Shown: positions 54,554 through 63,515 of the stretch, piece after piece | Numbering within the stretch: the stretch's first letter is position 1 | Layout of the letters: the number at the start of each line of letters is the position of its first letter | From: Mariniphaga sp041684965 | GTDB taxonomy: Bacteria > Bacteroidota > Bacteroidia > Bacteroidales > Prolixibacteraceae | Reading direction: 5' to 3' | Assembly (NCBI GenBank): GCA_041684965.1 | Contig: JAWLGR010000004.1 | Span: 1 to 64,000, forward strand | Length of the DNA stretch: 64,000 nt | Made by a program: the position numbers and the translations under genes | The notes under the pieces: model-generated | What the model was told of the DNA's origin: nothing | Seen by the model: the letters and a program-made list of their open reading frames with translations, nothing else | Database searches by the model: none

Positions 54554-54818
54554 AAAAATACCGGATTTTAAAAGTGAAGAGGAAGAAAGAGCATTTTGGG
54601 CGGCACATGATTCGGCGGAATACATCAACTGGAAAAATGCAGGAAGAGCAATATTCCCAAACCTGAAACCATCTACCAAAACCATTTCGTTGCGGCTGCC
54701 TGAGCATATCCTGGATGAACTGAAAATGCTCGCCCGGAAAAGGGATGTACCCTATCAATCGCTCATTAAGATATTTCTAAAGGACCGCTTAAATCAAGAG
54801 CTGAGAAATTCAGGATGA
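54540..54818 (+). CDS. brnA: BrnA-family antitoxin
   Basis: A 92-residue antitoxin with the BrnA/CopG layout: an N-terminal toxin-binding part (KIPDFKSEEEERAFWAAHDSAEYINW) and a C-terminal ribbon-helix-helix (KTISLRLPEHILDELKMLARKRDVPYQSLIKIFLKDRL). It binds BrnT and normally represses the operon. Intact, unlike the other toxin-antitoxin modules of this window. Confidence 0.9.
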   Translation: MSKLKKIPDFKSEEEERAFWAAHDSAEYINWKNAGRAIFPNLKPSTKTISLRLPEHILDELKMLARKRDVPYQSLIKIFLKDRLNQELRNSG

Positions 54819-55046
54819 ACAGGAAAAGCTGCTGTTAAAGAATAGCATCCCATTTTCTGTTTAAAGTACCTGCAGGAAACGGGTACAACATAGTCACTGC
54901 CCGAATGCGTTATTCAGGCGGGCGGTTCGCTGATTAGGGACAAAACATTTCCCAGGTTTGAAACTTTGGAAAAGTTCTCTCCAACAGGACGAACGCCTTC
55001 AGCAGGAAAAAAAAATCGCACCACTCCAAAAAAAAACAATAAATTA
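54819..55046. other. Intergenic region before the tetR gene
   Basis: No gene seen between brnA and the TetR promoter. Confidence 0.5.
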
Positions 55047-55078
55047 ATTGTCAGACTAACGTACGTTAGTTAACTTTG
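55047..55078 (+). promoter_or_regulatory. TetR-gene promoter with perfect 16-bp operator
   Basis: ATTG (55047-55050, near-match to TTTG), 20 nt, then TAACTTTG (55071-55078). The spacer contains the perfect palindrome ACTAACGTACGTTAGT (55055-55070). The layout predicts repression by the gene product at its own promoter. Confidence 0.75.
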
Positions 55079-55092
55079 CACCCAAATAGCAA

Positions 55093-55698
55093 ATGACAAT
55101 GGAAAACACAAAAGATAAAATACTGGATAAAGCCCTTGAAATGTTTGGGTTAAGAGGTTACGATGCCGTTTCAATCCGTAACCTGACCAAGGAGGTCGGC
55201 ATACGGGAGAGTTCATTCTACAACCATTATAAATCAAAAGAAGCGCTCCTGGAGGAGATCTTCATGATTATGGACATGGAACTGGGGAAGAATAAACTGA
55301 ATTCGGTACAGCTCGAAAGGCTCACCGATGAGCTGGATCTTGAGCGTTTTCTGAAGAAGGGAATCGACCGGTTCATGGAAAAGTGGAACAAGCCTTTCGC
55401 TTCAAAGATATGGGCAGTGATAAGTATGGAGCAGTACCGGAACCCGAGGGCTGCCCGTTTGATTCTTCATGAAACCGAACGCACGCTGAATATGCTGAGC
55501 ACTGCCTTCCTTTTCTTTCAGCAGAAGAAAAAAATGAAAGAAGGGGATCCCATGTTGTACGCACATCTGTATGGATTCTCCCAGCGGGCAATCCACCTGG
55601 ATTACTCGCTCAGGACCTTCCTGAACGATCAACCAGAGAAAAGCCTGAAAAAAATGTATGAAACTGCTGAATTGTTTGCATCCGCCTATAAACTCTAA
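55093..55698 (+). CDS. TetR/AcrR family transcriptional repressor
   Basis: A 201-residue regulator: N-terminal HTH (KDKILDKALEMFGLRGYDAVSIRNLTKEVGIRESSFYNHYKSKEALLEEIF) and an all-helical ligand domain without a recognised subfamily. A second ATG (55099) is two codons on. It sits between a perfect operator in its own promoter and a near-copy (14 of 16 positions) at 55717-55732 in front of the next gene, so it probably controls itself and the DUF116 and membrane protein operon. The inducer is unknown. Confidence 0.92.
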   Translation: MTMENTKDKILDKALEMFGLRGYDAVSIRNLTKEVGIRESSFYNHYKSKEALLEEIFMIMDMELGKNKLNSVQLERLTDELDLERFLKKGIDRFMEKWNKPFASKIWAVISMEQYRNPRAARLILHETERTLNMLSTAFLFFQQKKKMKEGDPMLYAHLYGFSQRAIHLDYSLRTFLNDQPEKSLKKMYETAELFASAYKL

Positions 55699-55716
55699 AT
55701 TTTTTTTCATCGTGCT

Positions 55717-55732
55717 ACGAACGAACGTTAGT
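55717..55732 (+). promoter_or_regulatory. Second TetR operator (near-copy)
   Basis: ACGAACGAACGTTAGT matches the 55055-55070 operator at 14 of 16 positions; the right half-site ACGTTAGT is identical. It lies 18 nt after the tetR stop and 126 nt before the likely start of the DUF116 gene. Confidence 0.6.
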
Positions 55733-55858
55733 TTAAAAGATAAAAAAAAGCGCTCTTTTAAATTCATCAGGCCCTATAATCTGAATGTGGAAAATGCCGG
55801 TCCGGTAAATTTTTATCAGGATTTGGAAATTTATACATCAATTGTAATAAGCAAAGGA

Positions 55859-56926
55859 ATGAACGATATAGGCAGTAGCATCCGTAATTACAAACTGGTA
55901 TGTAAGAATGACGCTGCAGGGGAAGAGGTGCTTCTCGACATGCTCATCCTGGGAGTTCTGTGGGAGGAGTATGGAGACTTGTCCATCCCGTTTCTTAAAA
56001 TCAAAAAGAGCATTCTCCTTTTCTTATACAGCCGGAGGAAACATCCCGCACTTAAAAAACATGTGGATTCGGTGAGAGGGAAACTGGCCGCTGACTGGCT
56101 GACCGGATTTGAAAAAAAGGAAAAGAAACCAACGATGAAAGAGCTGCACAGGCTCAGGCTGTTCCTGCAGGCTACCTGTGAGTTCAGCGAGGAATTGAAA
56201 CGGGTGTCGGGGATCATCCGCTACCTGGAGGAAACCGACAGGATCACAGCAGAGGAAGCCCTAAAAAGCATTGTTGATTTTACACGTTGGTTTAAGCTCA
56301 GTTCCGCCATGCAACTGGGGAAATATACGGATGATGTGCATGCATTCCTGCAAAACCATCCCGAAAATTATAAAGGCAGGGAAGATTATTTTTTCTGCGG
56401 ACGTAAACAGCCGGAATACCATTTAAACATGGTAGGTGCTGAGATTATGAACCGCACATTGAGAAAAGAATTTGAAAATACAGACGAAAAAATTCTCCTT
56501 CTGCCCACCTGCATGTCCATTGACAACTCAACTTGCAGGGCAAAGGTTATAAAGGGTGATCTGACCTGCTTGCATTGCAACCCGGATTGTAAAGTTTCGC
56601 GGACAACCCGTGAAATGAGAAAAAAAGGAATCCGGACCGTACTTATCCGGCACTCCTCCTCTTTTTCAAAAAGCCTGAAGCCTTGGGCCCACCAGAAGAA
56701 TACCGGTCTTATCGGTGTCGCCTGTGTTTTGAACCTCTTAACGGGAGGCTTCGAAATGAAACGGCTGGGCATTCCTTCTCAATGCGTGTTTCTTGACAAT
56801 CCGGGGTGCAAAAAGCACTGGAGGAGCGGGAAGCCGTCGGAAGTAAACCTGTCGGCCTTCTACAAGCCGGCAATTATGAAAGAAAACAATAAAAAATATT
56901 CATCTATAAAACATATAATGACATGA
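55859..56926 (+). CDS. DUF116 family protein
   Basis: A 355-residue protein with the DUF116 domain in its last ~180 residues: LLPTCMSIDNSTCRAKVIKGDLTCLHCNPDC, GIRTVLIRHSSSF, LIGVACVLNLLTGG and FLDNPGCKKHW. At least seven conserved Cys suggest a metal or iron-sulfur site. The N-terminal half is helical and not recognised. The frame stays open upstream to 55658, inside tetR and over the operator; the ATG at 55859 (MNDIGSS) is the likely start. Its TGA overlaps the next gene's ATG by 4 bp. Confidence 0.78.
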   Translation: MNDIGSSIRNYKLVCKNDAAGEEVLLDMLILGVLWEEYGDLSIPFLKIKKSILLFLYSRRKHPALKKHVDSVRGKLAADWLTGFEKKEKKPTMKELHRLRLFLQATCEFSEELKRVSGIIRYLEETDRITAEEALKSIVDFTRWFKLSSAMQLGKYTDDVHAFLQNHPENYKGREDYFFCGRKQPEYHLNMVGAEIMNRTLRKEFENTDEKILLLPTCMSIDNSTCRAKVIKGDLTCLHCNPDCKVSRTTREMRKKGIRTVLIRHSSSFSKSLKPWAHQKNTGLIGVACVLNLLTGGFEMKRLGIPSQCVFLDNPGCKKHWRSGKPSEVNLSAFYKPAIMKENNKKYSSIKHIMT

Positions 56927-57369
56927 AAAATTTAACGAAAAAGCTAAAGGTATTTTTTATTTCACTTATTGTTATTGAATTCTTTAATGGTCTGAGCGGT
57001 CTGGCCGGAGGTTTTGGCCTTATTGGTGATCCGTCTGCAGCAAGCCTGGGCATGGAACAAGCCTGGCTGCAAGGGACTCCGTTCAACAACTTTCTCATCC
57101 CCGGTATCATTCTGTTCGTGTTTAACGGCCTGGGCAATACCCTGGCGGCGGTTCTGTCGATAAGAAAACATCCTTACTATCCGCACGTTGCAATGTTTTT
57201 CGGGATCGGGATGATGATCTGGATTGTAAGCCAGGTGGCATTTATAGGGTATAAGAATTTCCTTCAGCCACTGTATTTTTCAACCGGTCTGGTTCAAACT
57301 CTTCTGGGAATCGTTCTTATTCAAAGCAAAAATAATTCACCAGCTGAACTCCAGTCAGCAGGTGAATAA
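56923..57369 (+). CDS. Small integral membrane protein
   Basis: A 148-residue protein with about four membrane segments (VFFISLIVIEFFNGLSGLAG, FLIPGIILFVFNGLGNTLAA, MFFGIGMMIWIVSQVAFIG, STGLVQTLLGIVLI). No recognised family. Translationally coupled to the DUF116 gene, so it belongs to the TetR-controlled operon. Confidence 0.75.
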   Translation: MKNLTKKLKVFFISLIVIEFFNGLSGLAGGFGLIGDPSAASLGMEQAWLQGTPFNNFLIPGIILFVFNGLGNTLAAVLSIRKHPYYPHVAMFFGIGMMIWIVSQVAFIGYKNFLQPLYFSTGLVQTLLGIVLIQSKNNSPAELQSAGE

Positions 57370-57422
57370 CTGCCACAGAATTGTAAATTTTTTGTCAGTC
57401 CCGCTAACCATTGGTTAAAAAA

Positions 57423-58133
57423 ATGAAAAACAATGTAATCCAATTTGGCAGGAATGCCGTTTACCTGAATATTTTCGGCATACTATTTTCCGGATTAATC
57501 TTTCCGGTTATTACTTCCATTTTTTACCCGCAGCCGCAATGGGAAAATCACGATTTGTTTATTGAATCGTTTCACCCGCTGCAAACCGCCACCTTTTTTT
57601 GCGGATACTTTCTGGTTCTTGGTTCATTGCTCACTTTTACCGCACTCTGTTTTTTAAGTGCAAAAGAAAAGAAAATATGGGCACTGTCGGCACTTGCAAT
57701 CAATGTGGTTTTTACAGCGGTGGTGTTTCTGAATTACATCATCCAGACCACTTACGTACCCTATTTAGCTGCAAATAATCCTCCTGAAGCAGAATACCTT
57801 TTAGCTGCATTCTCAATGGCAAACCCGGGGTCTTTTGCCTGGGCACTCGAAATGTGGGGCTGGGGAGGAATAGGGTTGTCCTTTCTATTTATGGCATTCA
57901 TTTTTGGGAATCAAAAAACAGAAAGACTGCTGCGCGTACTGTTTTTAGTCAACGGAATCAGCAGTGTAGCTTCGGCATTCATTACTTCAATCGACATGAA
58001 GTGGCTGTTCTCGCCTGCCGGTTTTGGCGCCTTGATTATATGGAATCTGCTTATCCTGGCAATTGATTTCTCATTGCTTGCGTATTTTAAAAATCTGCAG
58101 GGGACTGGTATAACGAAAATTCAAATGCAGTAG
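57423..58133 (+). CDS. Integral membrane protein
   Basis: A 236-residue protein with about six or seven membrane segments (for example YLNIFGILFSGLIFPVITSIF, TATFFCGYFLVLGSLLTFTA, LIIWNLLILAIDFSLLAYF). Family not recognised. The ATG at 57423 is used in place of the upstream in-frame TTG at 57411. The 53-bp gap from the previous gene contains TAACCATTGGTTA (57405-57417), an odd-centred palindrome that shares CTAAC and GTTA with the TetR operator at a different spacing. Confidence 0.75.
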   Translation: MKNNVIQFGRNAVYLNIFGILFSGLIFPVITSIFYPQPQWENHDLFIESFHPLQTATFFCGYFLVLGSLLTFTALCFLSAKEKKIWALSALAINVVFTAVVFLNYIIQTTYVPYLAANNPPEAEYLLAAFSMANPGSFAWALEMWGWGGIGLSFLFMAFIFGNQKTERLLRVLFLVNGISSVASAFITSIDMKWLFSPAGFGALIIWNLLILAIDFSLLAYFKNLQGTGITKIQMQ

Positions 58134-58147
58134 TTTGCACCGGCCTA

Positions 58148-58232
58148 GTCTGAACCTTGATTTTCCTGAATTACATGATTTCATGATTAGAAGGAAGGTA
58201 ATCAAGATAATCCTTTGAATCATGGTTCAGAC
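58148..58232. repeat. GTCTGAACC palindromic element
   Basis: A full unit starting GTCTGAACCTTGATT and ending aatcatggttcagac, just after the operon and so well placed to be a terminator. Confidence 0.7.
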
Positions 58233-58297
58233 GATTTCTGTATAAAGCCATACTAAAGACTATATTAAGCCTATCTTCCTTCGTGGTTAATTCGTTC

Positions 58298-58343
58298 TTT
58301 CTTCGTAGTTTATTCGTAATATTACGAAGAAACTACGAAGAAA
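58298..58343. repeat. 46-bp near-perfect palindrome
   Basis: Left arm tttcttcgtagtttattcgt (58298 on) and right arm 58321-58343 are reverse complements at 22 of 23 positions with no loop. It lies about 78 bp before the DUF6266 gene, within a wider run of TTCGTGGTTAATTCG-like words also seen near 380-400. Confidence 0.7.
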
Positions 58344-58420
58344 CTTAAAATTAACTACAAAGAAAAGACGAATAAATAAAGAATATGATCTATCTTTGAT
58401 ATGAATTAAAATGTTTTCAC

Positions 58421-59050
58421 ATGGCAAGGATTAATGACTTATTCGACAGTGGCAAAGGCAGGCTGGGAAACCTGGTGGTTTATAAAATGAATGGCCTGAA
58501 CATTATACGGACAAAGCCGGAGCATTTCAGCGATCGCAAATCGCCGGCACAGCTGGCACAACGGCAGCGGCTGCAGGCGGTGAACGAATTTCTGAAACCG
58601 TTTCTTAAACTCATCCGGATAACCTTTCCACCGCAACAGACAGGGCGGACAGCGCGGGCAGAAGCGCAGTCGTACCTCATGCGCAATGCCCTGGCGGGAG
58701 AATACCCTGAAATTTATGTAGCTAAAAGCAGGGCACTGCTAAGCAGGGGTCCGCTGCCGATGCCGGTGAGTGCCACGGTAACAACTGATGCCGGAGAGCT
58801 GCTCATTGAATGGGAAGACGATGCGGATACTGCACGTAGTCATTCGCACGATACCCTGGTGGTAATGGCTTTGTCGGCAGAAAAAGGATATGCCGATTAC
58901 CGCTTCACCGATACCCGCCGTTCTGAGGGCCGGTACGCATGGAAGCCTGCCCTGCCGAATGGAACTGTTGATGTGTGGATTGCATTTCGCAATCAGGTGC
59001 AGACGGAGATGAGTGATAGCTTCTATGTGGAGGAAATTGAAAAATTGTGA
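58421..59050 (+). CDS. DUF6266 family protein
   Basis: A 209-residue protein of DUF6266, a family almost confined to Bacteroidetes: MARINDLFDSGKGRLGNLVVYKMNGLNIIRTKPEHFSDRKSPAQLAQRQRL is its typical start. A beta-rich C-terminal half follows (LLIEWEDDADTARSHSHDTLVVMAL). No signal peptide. Function unknown. Confidence 0.85.
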   Translation: MARINDLFDSGKGRLGNLVVYKMNGLNIIRTKPEHFSDRKSPAQLAQRQRLQAVNEFLKPFLKLIRITFPPQQTGRTARAEAQSYLMRNALAGEYPEIYVAKSRALLSRGPLPMPVSATVTTDAGELLIEWEDDADTARSHSHDTLVVMALSAEKGYADYRFTDTRRSEGRYAWKPALPNGTVDVWIAFRNQVQTEMSDSFYVEEIEKL

Positions 59051-59206
59051 AATTGAAAAATTGGCAAATGGATAAATTGTTGAAGAAGAAGAGGGGAATG
59101 TCCTGTCTCTCCCCTTTTGTATCAGACAAAAAATCTCATTGAATATGTAATAATTAGACGCTATCCGGAGTCTGATATATAAAAACAAAATTTAAACAGA
59201 CAACTT

Positions 59207-60908
59207 ATGAAAACAATTCTGTCGGCTTTATTAATTGTCTTTCTCTTCACAAATATTTCAGGGTCTGCTCAATATAACAGTAGTTCATATGAGATAGATG
59301 CATCTGTTGCGGAAAAGGTTGATAGCCTGATAAAGCCATACAACAATCCGGTTACTCCCGGAGGTGTTTTATTGGTAATGCGTGACGGAGCAATTGTTTT
59401 TGAGAAGGCTTTTGGAATGGCCAACCTGCAACATGATGTTCCTTTTACACTTAATACAAAATCGAACATCGGCTCAACCTCAAAGCAGTTTACCGCATTT
59501 GCAATTGCACTGCTTCAGCAGCGAGGGCTTCTTGATTCATCAGACGACATACGAAAATACTTTCCGGAGCTTCCTGACCTGGGGGATACAGTAACACTTG
59601 CACACCTGGTGTCACACACAAGCGGATACCGGGAATTTTACAACACAATGATGATGACAGGAATGGATATATCTGATAAGTTACAGCGGCCTGATGTCAT
59701 TCCGCTTCTTCAGCGACAGACCGAACTTCAGAATGCCCCCGGAGAGGTATGGAATTACAATAACTCAGGTTACATCTTATTGGCAATGGTTGTTGAAAAA
59801 GTAACCGGTGAACCTTTCGATAGCTGGATGAAGGAAAATATTTTTGAGCCTCTGGGTATGAAAAATACGATAATCCGGATGAATCCCCGGCAGGTTATCA
59901 GGGGAAGCGCCCAGGGATACAGAAAAAAAGACATGGAAGCCTATGAGGAATCAACCGATTTGTATGCTTCAGCAGGGGCAGGAGGCATCTATTCCACAAC
60001 AGGTGATTTGGCAAAATGGATTGGGAACTATTTAGATCCGGCACTGGGAGATAAATCGTTAATTGAAAAGATGACTACCCCCATTTGTTCTGAACAGCGG
60101 AGAAAAATCGAATTATGGTTATGGATTGATAATAGACAGGTTGAATGGTCTTGACAGATTTCAGCATGATGGTGCGGATATCGCGCACAGGTCTCAGTTT
60201 TTTGTATTTCCAGCTGTCGGGGGAGCGGTTGTTTGTTTAAGCAACAACGCAGCAATTTCCCAGGAGATTCCGGTAAAGGTGGCAGAACTTTTTTTTGCCG
60301 ACGTGATGGAAGTACAGAATGACGATGGATTCAATTACGATAAGGTATATACAGGTTTTATTACTGAAAGTTTTGATGAATTTGCCGGCCGGTATGCACT
60401 GGAAATAGCTCCCGATTTTATTATGGAATTCACACGTGAGGGCAATAAATACTTTACACAGGCTTCAGGGCAGCCCAGGTTTGAACTATTTCCCGGTTCT
60501 GATTCCACTTTTTTTCTTAAAGTTGTCAAGGCAGGCGTAACATTTCACATTGATAAGGAAGGTAAGGTGAATTCTTTAACCCTTCACCAGAATGGTAAGG
60601 TAAAGGCAAAAAAGTTGACGAATGCAACCTGGCATCCATCGGCAGAAGAAATTGAAATGTATTCAGGCAGGTATTACAGCGAGGAACTGGAAACCTTTTA
60701 CCTGGTTACTTCTGACGATGATGGGAAACTGGTGTTAAAGCATCGGCGGTCAGACAAGATTGTGTTGCGGGAAAGTAAACCCGATGTTTTCAATGGCAAG
60801 ATGCCAGTTTCATTGGTAACCTTTATCCGCGATAATGAGGGACGGATAACAGGATTCAAGGCATCAAACGGCCGCACTAACAATGTGCTGTTTACAAAGC
60901 AGTTGTAA
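59207..60908 (+). pseudogene. Beta-lactamase-family serine hydrolase split by one frameshift
   Basis: Two overlapping frames (59207-60154 and 60126-60908) make one class-C-like serine hydrolase. A signal peptide is followed by the SxxK motif STSK (S90, K93), YNNSGY near residue 183, and, in the second frame, HRSQFFVFP in the region that holds the third motif. With one C removed from the CCCCC run at 60078-60082 the frame reads MTTPFVLNSGEKSNYGYGLIIDRL and stays open for 566 codons, ending QL at 60905. A C-terminal beta domain (about 390-566) is normal for this group. As read, the protein stops early and loses the last motif. Confidence 0.85.
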
Positions 60909-61028
60909 GATGACGCGGATTATTATGCAGGGTTATGATTTGCGCAGAAGAGATTGGCAGGGATTGGAAGAGATTGAGTAGATTGATTGGGATTTACAGT
61001 GATTTTAAAAGTTGTCATTTCAGAAGAA

Positions 61029-61355
61029 TTAAGCTTCATTTTTCTGTTTCTCAAAGTAAAGCTCAGGCAATAATATTTTCACTTCCTTGTTTGATCCTTC
61101 CTTTTGCCAGTAAACGATGAAGTTCACTTTCGCGCTTTTCAACTCATAGCTTTTTTGCCTCAGTAATTCAATTTGATTTACAAATTGTCTGGAGAATTTG
61201 TGCCCGCAAATGAAGTGCGTGCCGCTTAGAAACCGGACGAACTCAGCAACAGAACTTTTATGAAAAAAACTTCCATCATCTTTGACGCTTCCAATGTCAA
61301 GAATCTTCCGGCTTTTGGGTTCAATTTCAATATCGATGAATGCAATTGAGTTCAT
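61029..61355 (-). pseudogene. Fragment of a DEDD exonuclease/helicase gene
   Basis: The first ~50 codons look like the exonuclease (DEDD) domain fused to some RecQ-type helicases: SIAFIDIEIEPKSRKILDIGSVKDDGSFFHKSSVAEFVRFLSGTHFICGH, with Asp and Glu of motif ExoI in DIEIE. The rest (NQIELLRQKSYELKSAKVNFIVYWQKEGSNKEVKILLPELYFEKQKNEA) does not continue the exonuclease fold and may be the far C-terminus of the same gene, brought in by a large in-frame deletion. A TAAATTTG -7 box remains at 61366-61373. Confidence 0.5.
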
Positions 61356-61365
61356 GCTCAGTGAA

Positions 61366-61373
61366 CAAATTTA
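61366..61373 (-). promoter_or_regulatory. Candidate -7 box TAAATTTG
   Basis: On the minus strand TAAATTTG lies 10 nt upstream of the ATG of the truncated exonuclease gene. A full match to TAnnTTTG. Confidence 0.35.
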
Positions 61374-61828
61374 TTACTTATGAATACAGTCTTTAGCTCT
61401 TTGGCATTTGTCCCTAAAAATAAATATCATATTGAATTTATTCCAACTATACCCAAATTACTTTTAAATAAGTTCTTGCTAATTTTTTTTTATGAAATGG
61501 TGAAGGAGTCTTTTCACTTATCGGTTTATCCTTTAACATAGTGCAGGGTTAAAATCTTAAAACCAGAAAATGATTAACAAGATAACAACAATAATTAAAT
61601 CCTCAATACTGACCCAAACAATACGTTTTTAGGAAAAATAAGTGTCAAATGGAATTTGGTTTTGATTGATTAACAAAGGAATAAAAAGGATGAATCACCC
61701 GTCCGACCTGAATTCATTCCTGACATGGAATACACGAACTGAATCCTTATTAATTTATGAAACCGGGGCGAATAATTACTGCTTCCTGTTCCAATCTTTC
61801 TACATCCACCCTATAAAACTTCAGTTAC
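61374..61828. other. Intergenic region, no gene seen
   Basis: About 450 bp of AT-rich sequence without a supported gene or repeat. Confidence 0.5.
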
Positions 61829-62281
61829 TCATTTTTTACTGAGTTGCTCTGCCAAACCTATCAGTATACCTTCCGTTCCGCGAATGTAACAGAGCCGGTA
61901 TAAGTCTTCATACTGAACCACTTCTCCAACGAGCTGAGCGCCTTGCCTGCTGAGCCTGGCTACCATATCGTCGATGTCTTCAACGAGGAACATAACACGA
62001 AGATAACCGAGAGCATTCACAGGGACAGTGCGGTGATCTGCTATCACCGGCGGATTAATGAACCGCGTTAGCTCCAGCCGGCTGTGGCCATCCGGGGTAA
62101 CCAGCATGGCAATTTCTACACTTTGAGAGCTCAATCCTGTAACGCGACCGGCCCATTCTCCTTCGACCACGGCACGCCCTTCAAGCTTCAGACCTATCTC
62201 CCTGAAAAAAGAGATAGCTTCGTCAAGCGATTCTACCACAATACCGACATTGTCCATTCGAAGTAATTTATTCTTTTTCAT
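61829..62281 (-). CDS. VOC (glyoxalase-like) family protein
   Basis: A 150-residue VOC protein: MDNVGIVVESLDEAISFFREIGLKLEGRAVVEGEWA, HSRLELTRFINP with the metal-site Glu, LRVMFLVEDIDDMVARLSRQGAQLVGE and YIRGTEGILIGLAEQL. Substrate unknown. It follows the DHFR-like gene by 50 bp on the same strand, so the two may form an operon. Confidence 0.88.
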   Translation of the reverse strand: MKKNKLLRMDNVGIVVESLDEAISFFREIGLKLEGRAVVEGEWAGRVTGLSSQSVEIAMLVTPDGHSRLELTRFINPPVIADHRTVPVNALGYLRVMFLVEDIDDMVARLSRQGAQLVGEVVQYEDLYRLCYIRGTEGILIGLAEQLSKK

Positions 62282-62330
62282 TTTTCATTTTCTAAGGAAC
62301 AATAGTCTTTAACCTTGCGGATAACCTGCA

Positions 62331-62876
62331 TTATCTGGTATATCGTAAAACAATACCGCCATTGGAAAGTTGTTGTGCGGAAATAAGAGTCAAATTTCGG
62401 GAAAGAATTCCCTGCCGGAACAACGGCCGTCCGCTGCCCAAAATAACCGGAGCTATTCCAATACGATACTCGTCAAAAAGATTATCGTTGATAAATGTCT
62501 CGCAAAGATTGGCACTTCCAAAAACATACATGTCTTTGCCTCCCTGAGCTTTTAGATTCGAAATTTCTTCAGAAGCATTCCCTTTTACCAAAGTGGAATT
62601 ATTCCAGTCAGCAGCATTCAGCGATTTAGAAAAAACAAGTTTCGGAATTTCATTCATTAATCCGGCAATTTCTCCTTCTGCTTTGGTCCAGTAATCTGCC
62701 ATTCCCTGATAGGTTACCCGACCAAAAACCAGAAAGTCAGCTGAATGTAATTGTTCTATGCTTAGCTTCTCCAGTTCCTGTCCCCAAACCACATTGTGAA
62801 AAGGCAAGTCCCAGTTTTGTTTTGCTTCAAAATATCCATCAAGTGTTATGATGTTCCACATTATAAGTTTTCTCAT
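62331..62876 (-). CDS. Dihydrofolate-reductase-like (RibD C-terminal domain) protein
   Basis: A 181-residue stand-alone RibD_C/DHFR-like reductase: MRKLIMWNIITLDGYFE at the start, LVFGRVTYQGMADYW, and GKDMYVFGSANLCETFINDNLFDEYRIGIAPVILGSGRPLF, the NADPH-binding and C-terminal signature. The ATG at 62876 begins the conserved fold; an ATG seven codons upstream is less likely. Probably an NADPH-dependent reductase of unknown substrate. Confidence 0.88.
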   Translation of the reverse strand: MRKLIMWNIITLDGYFEAKQNWDLPFHNVVWGQELEKLSIEQLHSADFLVFGRVTYQGMADYWTKAEGEIAGLMNEIPKLVFSKSLNAADWNNSTLVKGNASEEISNLKAQGGKDMYVFGSANLCETFINDNLFDEYRIGIAPVILGSGRPLFRQGILSRNLTLISAQQLSNGGIVLRYTR

Positions 62877-63195
62877 ATTATATCCTTTAAATTTCAACAG
62901 TACCCGTACTGACTTTTCCGGCCCACCTGTATCTGGCTATAATCATCCCGCATGCAGTAACCGAATTTTTGGTTAATATAAAAGCTGGAGGAATCGTTCC
63001 GTTTTTGCTCCGGGAAATATGTATTTTGACCCCTCATCAACAGCTGTCAAAAATCTGCATGCTCAGGCCAGCAGCCGGCAAAAATCTTTATCACCATACA
63101 AAGTTCGGAAACAGTATTAAGCAGCCTGCAGTATTTTTACGACAATTATAGAGGCTAAATACGACAACCACTGAAGTTTCACCTTATGTCACGAA
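62877..63195. other. Intergenic region, no supported gene
   Basis: A 60-codon frame at 62969-63151 has no recognisable features and is not called. Confidence 0.5.
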
Positions 63196-63328
63196 ATTCT
63201 GAACCTTGATTTCCATGATTCACATGATGACCAGATAGTCGGAACCTTGGATTACCTGATTAACAGGATATTCATGATTACAAGATAAAACAATTTTGTC
63301 AGTGAATTTAATGAATCGTGGTTCGGAC
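63196..63328. repeat. GTCTGAACC palindromic element (degenerate)
   Basis: Starts attctgaaccttgatttcca, contains a second left arm near 63238 and ends gaatcgtggttcggac at 63328. More diverged than the other units. Confidence 0.55.
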
Positions 63329-63515
63329 TTTTATCTTATGTCAGGATTAAAAAGAATCATCGGAATCAGTATAAACCTTTCATAAAAATCAGCAGATGAA
63401 ACTTTGAATAAAGTAAGACAAGAAACCGATAGATAAATGATAGTTTTTGTGATAATTAGCTTTAATTTTGATTGCCTGCTATAATTTGGTGAACAAACAA
63501 AAAAACACACACAGT

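Noticed and set aside
55658..55858. N-terminal extension of the DUF116 protein into tetR
   Set aside because: It would overlap the end of tetR and the second operator, and the residues have no similarity to the domain.
62969..63151. 60-codon frame between the DHFR-like and SRPBCC genes
   Set aside because: No motif, no promoter and an unusual composition; not supported as a gene.
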